Positions 63,268 to 64,000 of a stretch of DNA of 64,000 bases are shown here, in pieces. Positions within the stretch are counted from its first letter, which is position 1. Every line of letters starts with the position of its first letter. Where the stretch lies: NCBI GenBank assembly GCA_902578445.1, contig CACHDC010000004.1:1-64000 (forward strand), in the 5' to 3' direction. A program made the translations under genes and the position numbers. Under the pieces are notes generated by a model that was given only the letters and a program-made list of their open reading frames with translations, did no database searches and was not told where the DNA came from. Source of the DNA: an uncultured Synechococcaceae cyanobacterium (GTDB lineage Bacteria > Cyanobacteriota > Cyanobacteriia > PCC-6307 > Cyanobiaceae).

Positions 63268-63423
63268 TTACGATCTCATTTCTTTTTGTGCTTCCCTAAT
63301 TCTTTCTTCAAAGACTGATCTTCTATATGGAGTAACTTCTCCATTTTTAGTTGCCAAGATTTGGGCTTCATAAAGCCTCTTGGCTCTTGTAATTTTTTCT
63401 CTTATTTGAGAGAGCTCATTCAT
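63268..63423 (-). CDS. Tiny conserved-looking helical protein
   Basis: A 51-residue protein, MNELSQIREKITRAKRLYEA then QILATKNGEVTPYRRSVFEERIREAQKEMRS, two charged helices joined by a turn. Normal codon use and coherent amphipathic pattern support a real gene. The function is unknown. Confidence 0.5.
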   Translation of the reverse strand: MNELSQIREKITRAKRLYEAQILATKNGEVTPYRRSVFEERIREAQKEMRS

Positions 63424-63575
63424 GATCTTATGCAGTTAATGAGAATCCCGTTCCCTATTCTCTTATCATGCGTCCAAATAAATTGGATGAACGTAGGAGT
63501 AAGCTAACATTAAAAAAAGAAGGTCGGATTTAAGATATATTTAAAAAATCTTTAAAAGTAGTTTTTAATAAAATT

Positions 63576-63830
63576 TTAAATAGAAATTTTATCTAGAGGT
63601 AAAATATTCTGGGCCTCAATTGAGTCCAAATGAATTTCATTCTCTGTATCTTTATACAATCTTCTTGATTGTGGTGATTTAAGGGCGTTATTGTAATTTT
63701 CAATAAATTCCGAATCATCCAAAATAGATTTATTTTCTCTTTTAAAACTTTCTTTATAAGAATATTTGATATGCCCTATTTCTTGGGCTTGATTTGAGTT
63801 TTTGGGAGAAGGTGAATTTTTTATAATCAT
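63576..63830 (-). CDS. Small hypothetical protein
   Basis: An 84-residue hydrophilic protein (MIIKNSPSPKNSNQAQEIGH to NILPLDKISI) rich in Asn, Ser and Lys and probably partly disordered. No signal peptide or known motif. Confidence is limited because nothing but the open frame supports it. Confidence 0.4.
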   Translation of the reverse strand: MIIKNSPSPKNSNQAQEIGHIKYSYKESFKRENKSILDDSEFIENYNNALKSPQSRRLYKDTENEIHLDSIEAQNILPLDKISI

Positions 63831-63951
63831 TTATTATTTTTTTTATATGATTGTCTTCAATATTTAAGGCGTTAAAATATAGAAGACTTACATAAACTAA
63901 GATTATTGGATTAAGAAGTTATTAAGTAAAAAATAAATTTGTTTAAAAAAT

Positions 63952-63975
63952 TTCTAAATTTCTAAATTTCTAAAT
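63952..63975. repeat. Short tandem repeat TTCTAAAT x3
   Basis: Three exact copies of the 8-base unit TTCTAAAT at the window's end in very AT-rich non-coding DNA. No function is apparent. Confidence 0.8.
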
Positions 63976-64000
63976 TAAATATTTTTTCTAATAGTCAAAA

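Overview
The window is a piece of the chromosome of a very AT-rich marine picocyanobacterium, most likely a high-light-adapted Prochlorococcus. The reasons are compact AT-rich coding, chlorophyll synthase (chlG), menG for phylloquinone, the PipX/PipY pair, short intergenic gaps, a glutamine-II riboswitch before a small DUF4278 peptide, and a phosphite/phosphonate cluster of the type known from open-ocean Prochlorococcus. I infer the organism from gene content; no rRNA gene is present.

Layout. (1) 1-27.4 kb is housekeeping: DUF721 protein, menG, hisF, chlG, a class A penicillin-binding protein, rsmB, a photolyase cluster (DCC protein, TIGR03643, DUF2256, photolyase), trmH, a dppC-like permease, lepA, mqo, a NifU domain, the riboswitch and DUF4278 peptide, arsM, a class V aminotransferase, murE, yidD, rpsD, two trans-sulfuration enzymes, cysK, queA and pdhC (pyruvate dehydrogenase E2). 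(2) 27.36-34.21 kb is a mobile element of about 6.8 kb inserted exactly at the pdhC start codon. A near-perfect direct repeat covering the pdhC start lies at both ends. The element carries a tyrosine integrase at its right end, a serine recombinase at its left end, a ribbon-helix-helix regulator with a putative palindromic operator shared with the serine recombinase, a run of tiny genes, a secreted small protein, a 420-residue protein of unknown function and about 0.6 kb of hairpin-rich non-coding DNA. (3) 34.2-48.3 kb returns to housekeeping: ylqD, acyl-ACP/CoA synthetase, lipB, long hpf (lrtA), a deoC-like gene, recO, a glycosyltransferase, proC, sepF, pipY-pipX, an EcfT/CbiQ-like protein, der, DUF1823, cobI, miaE-like, aroQ, then tRNA-Tyr and tRNA-Thr. 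(4) 48.3-51.4 kb, just after the tRNAs, is an accessory strip of small genes with a possible integrase remnant and five copies of a short palindromic repeat. (5) 51.4-62.7 kb is a nutrient and stress island: ACR3 arsenite pump, OsmC protein, phnZ/phnY, ptxABCD, a second complete phosphonate-type ABC transporter and a divergent Crp-family regulator. (6) 62.6-64 kb holds small proteins of unknown function.

How the parts work together. The ptx genes would import phosphite and oxidise it to phosphate. The second ABC system plus PhnY/PhnZ would import an alkylphosphonate and cleave its C-P bond oxidatively. LipB near pdhC supplies the lipoyl group that PdhC carries; the mobile element now separates pdhC from its original upstream region. 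The main novelty candidate is this element. It uses a protein-coding start site rather than a tRNA, rebuilds the first codons of pdhC from its own DNA, and leaves the old pdhC promoter pointing into its own integrase gene.
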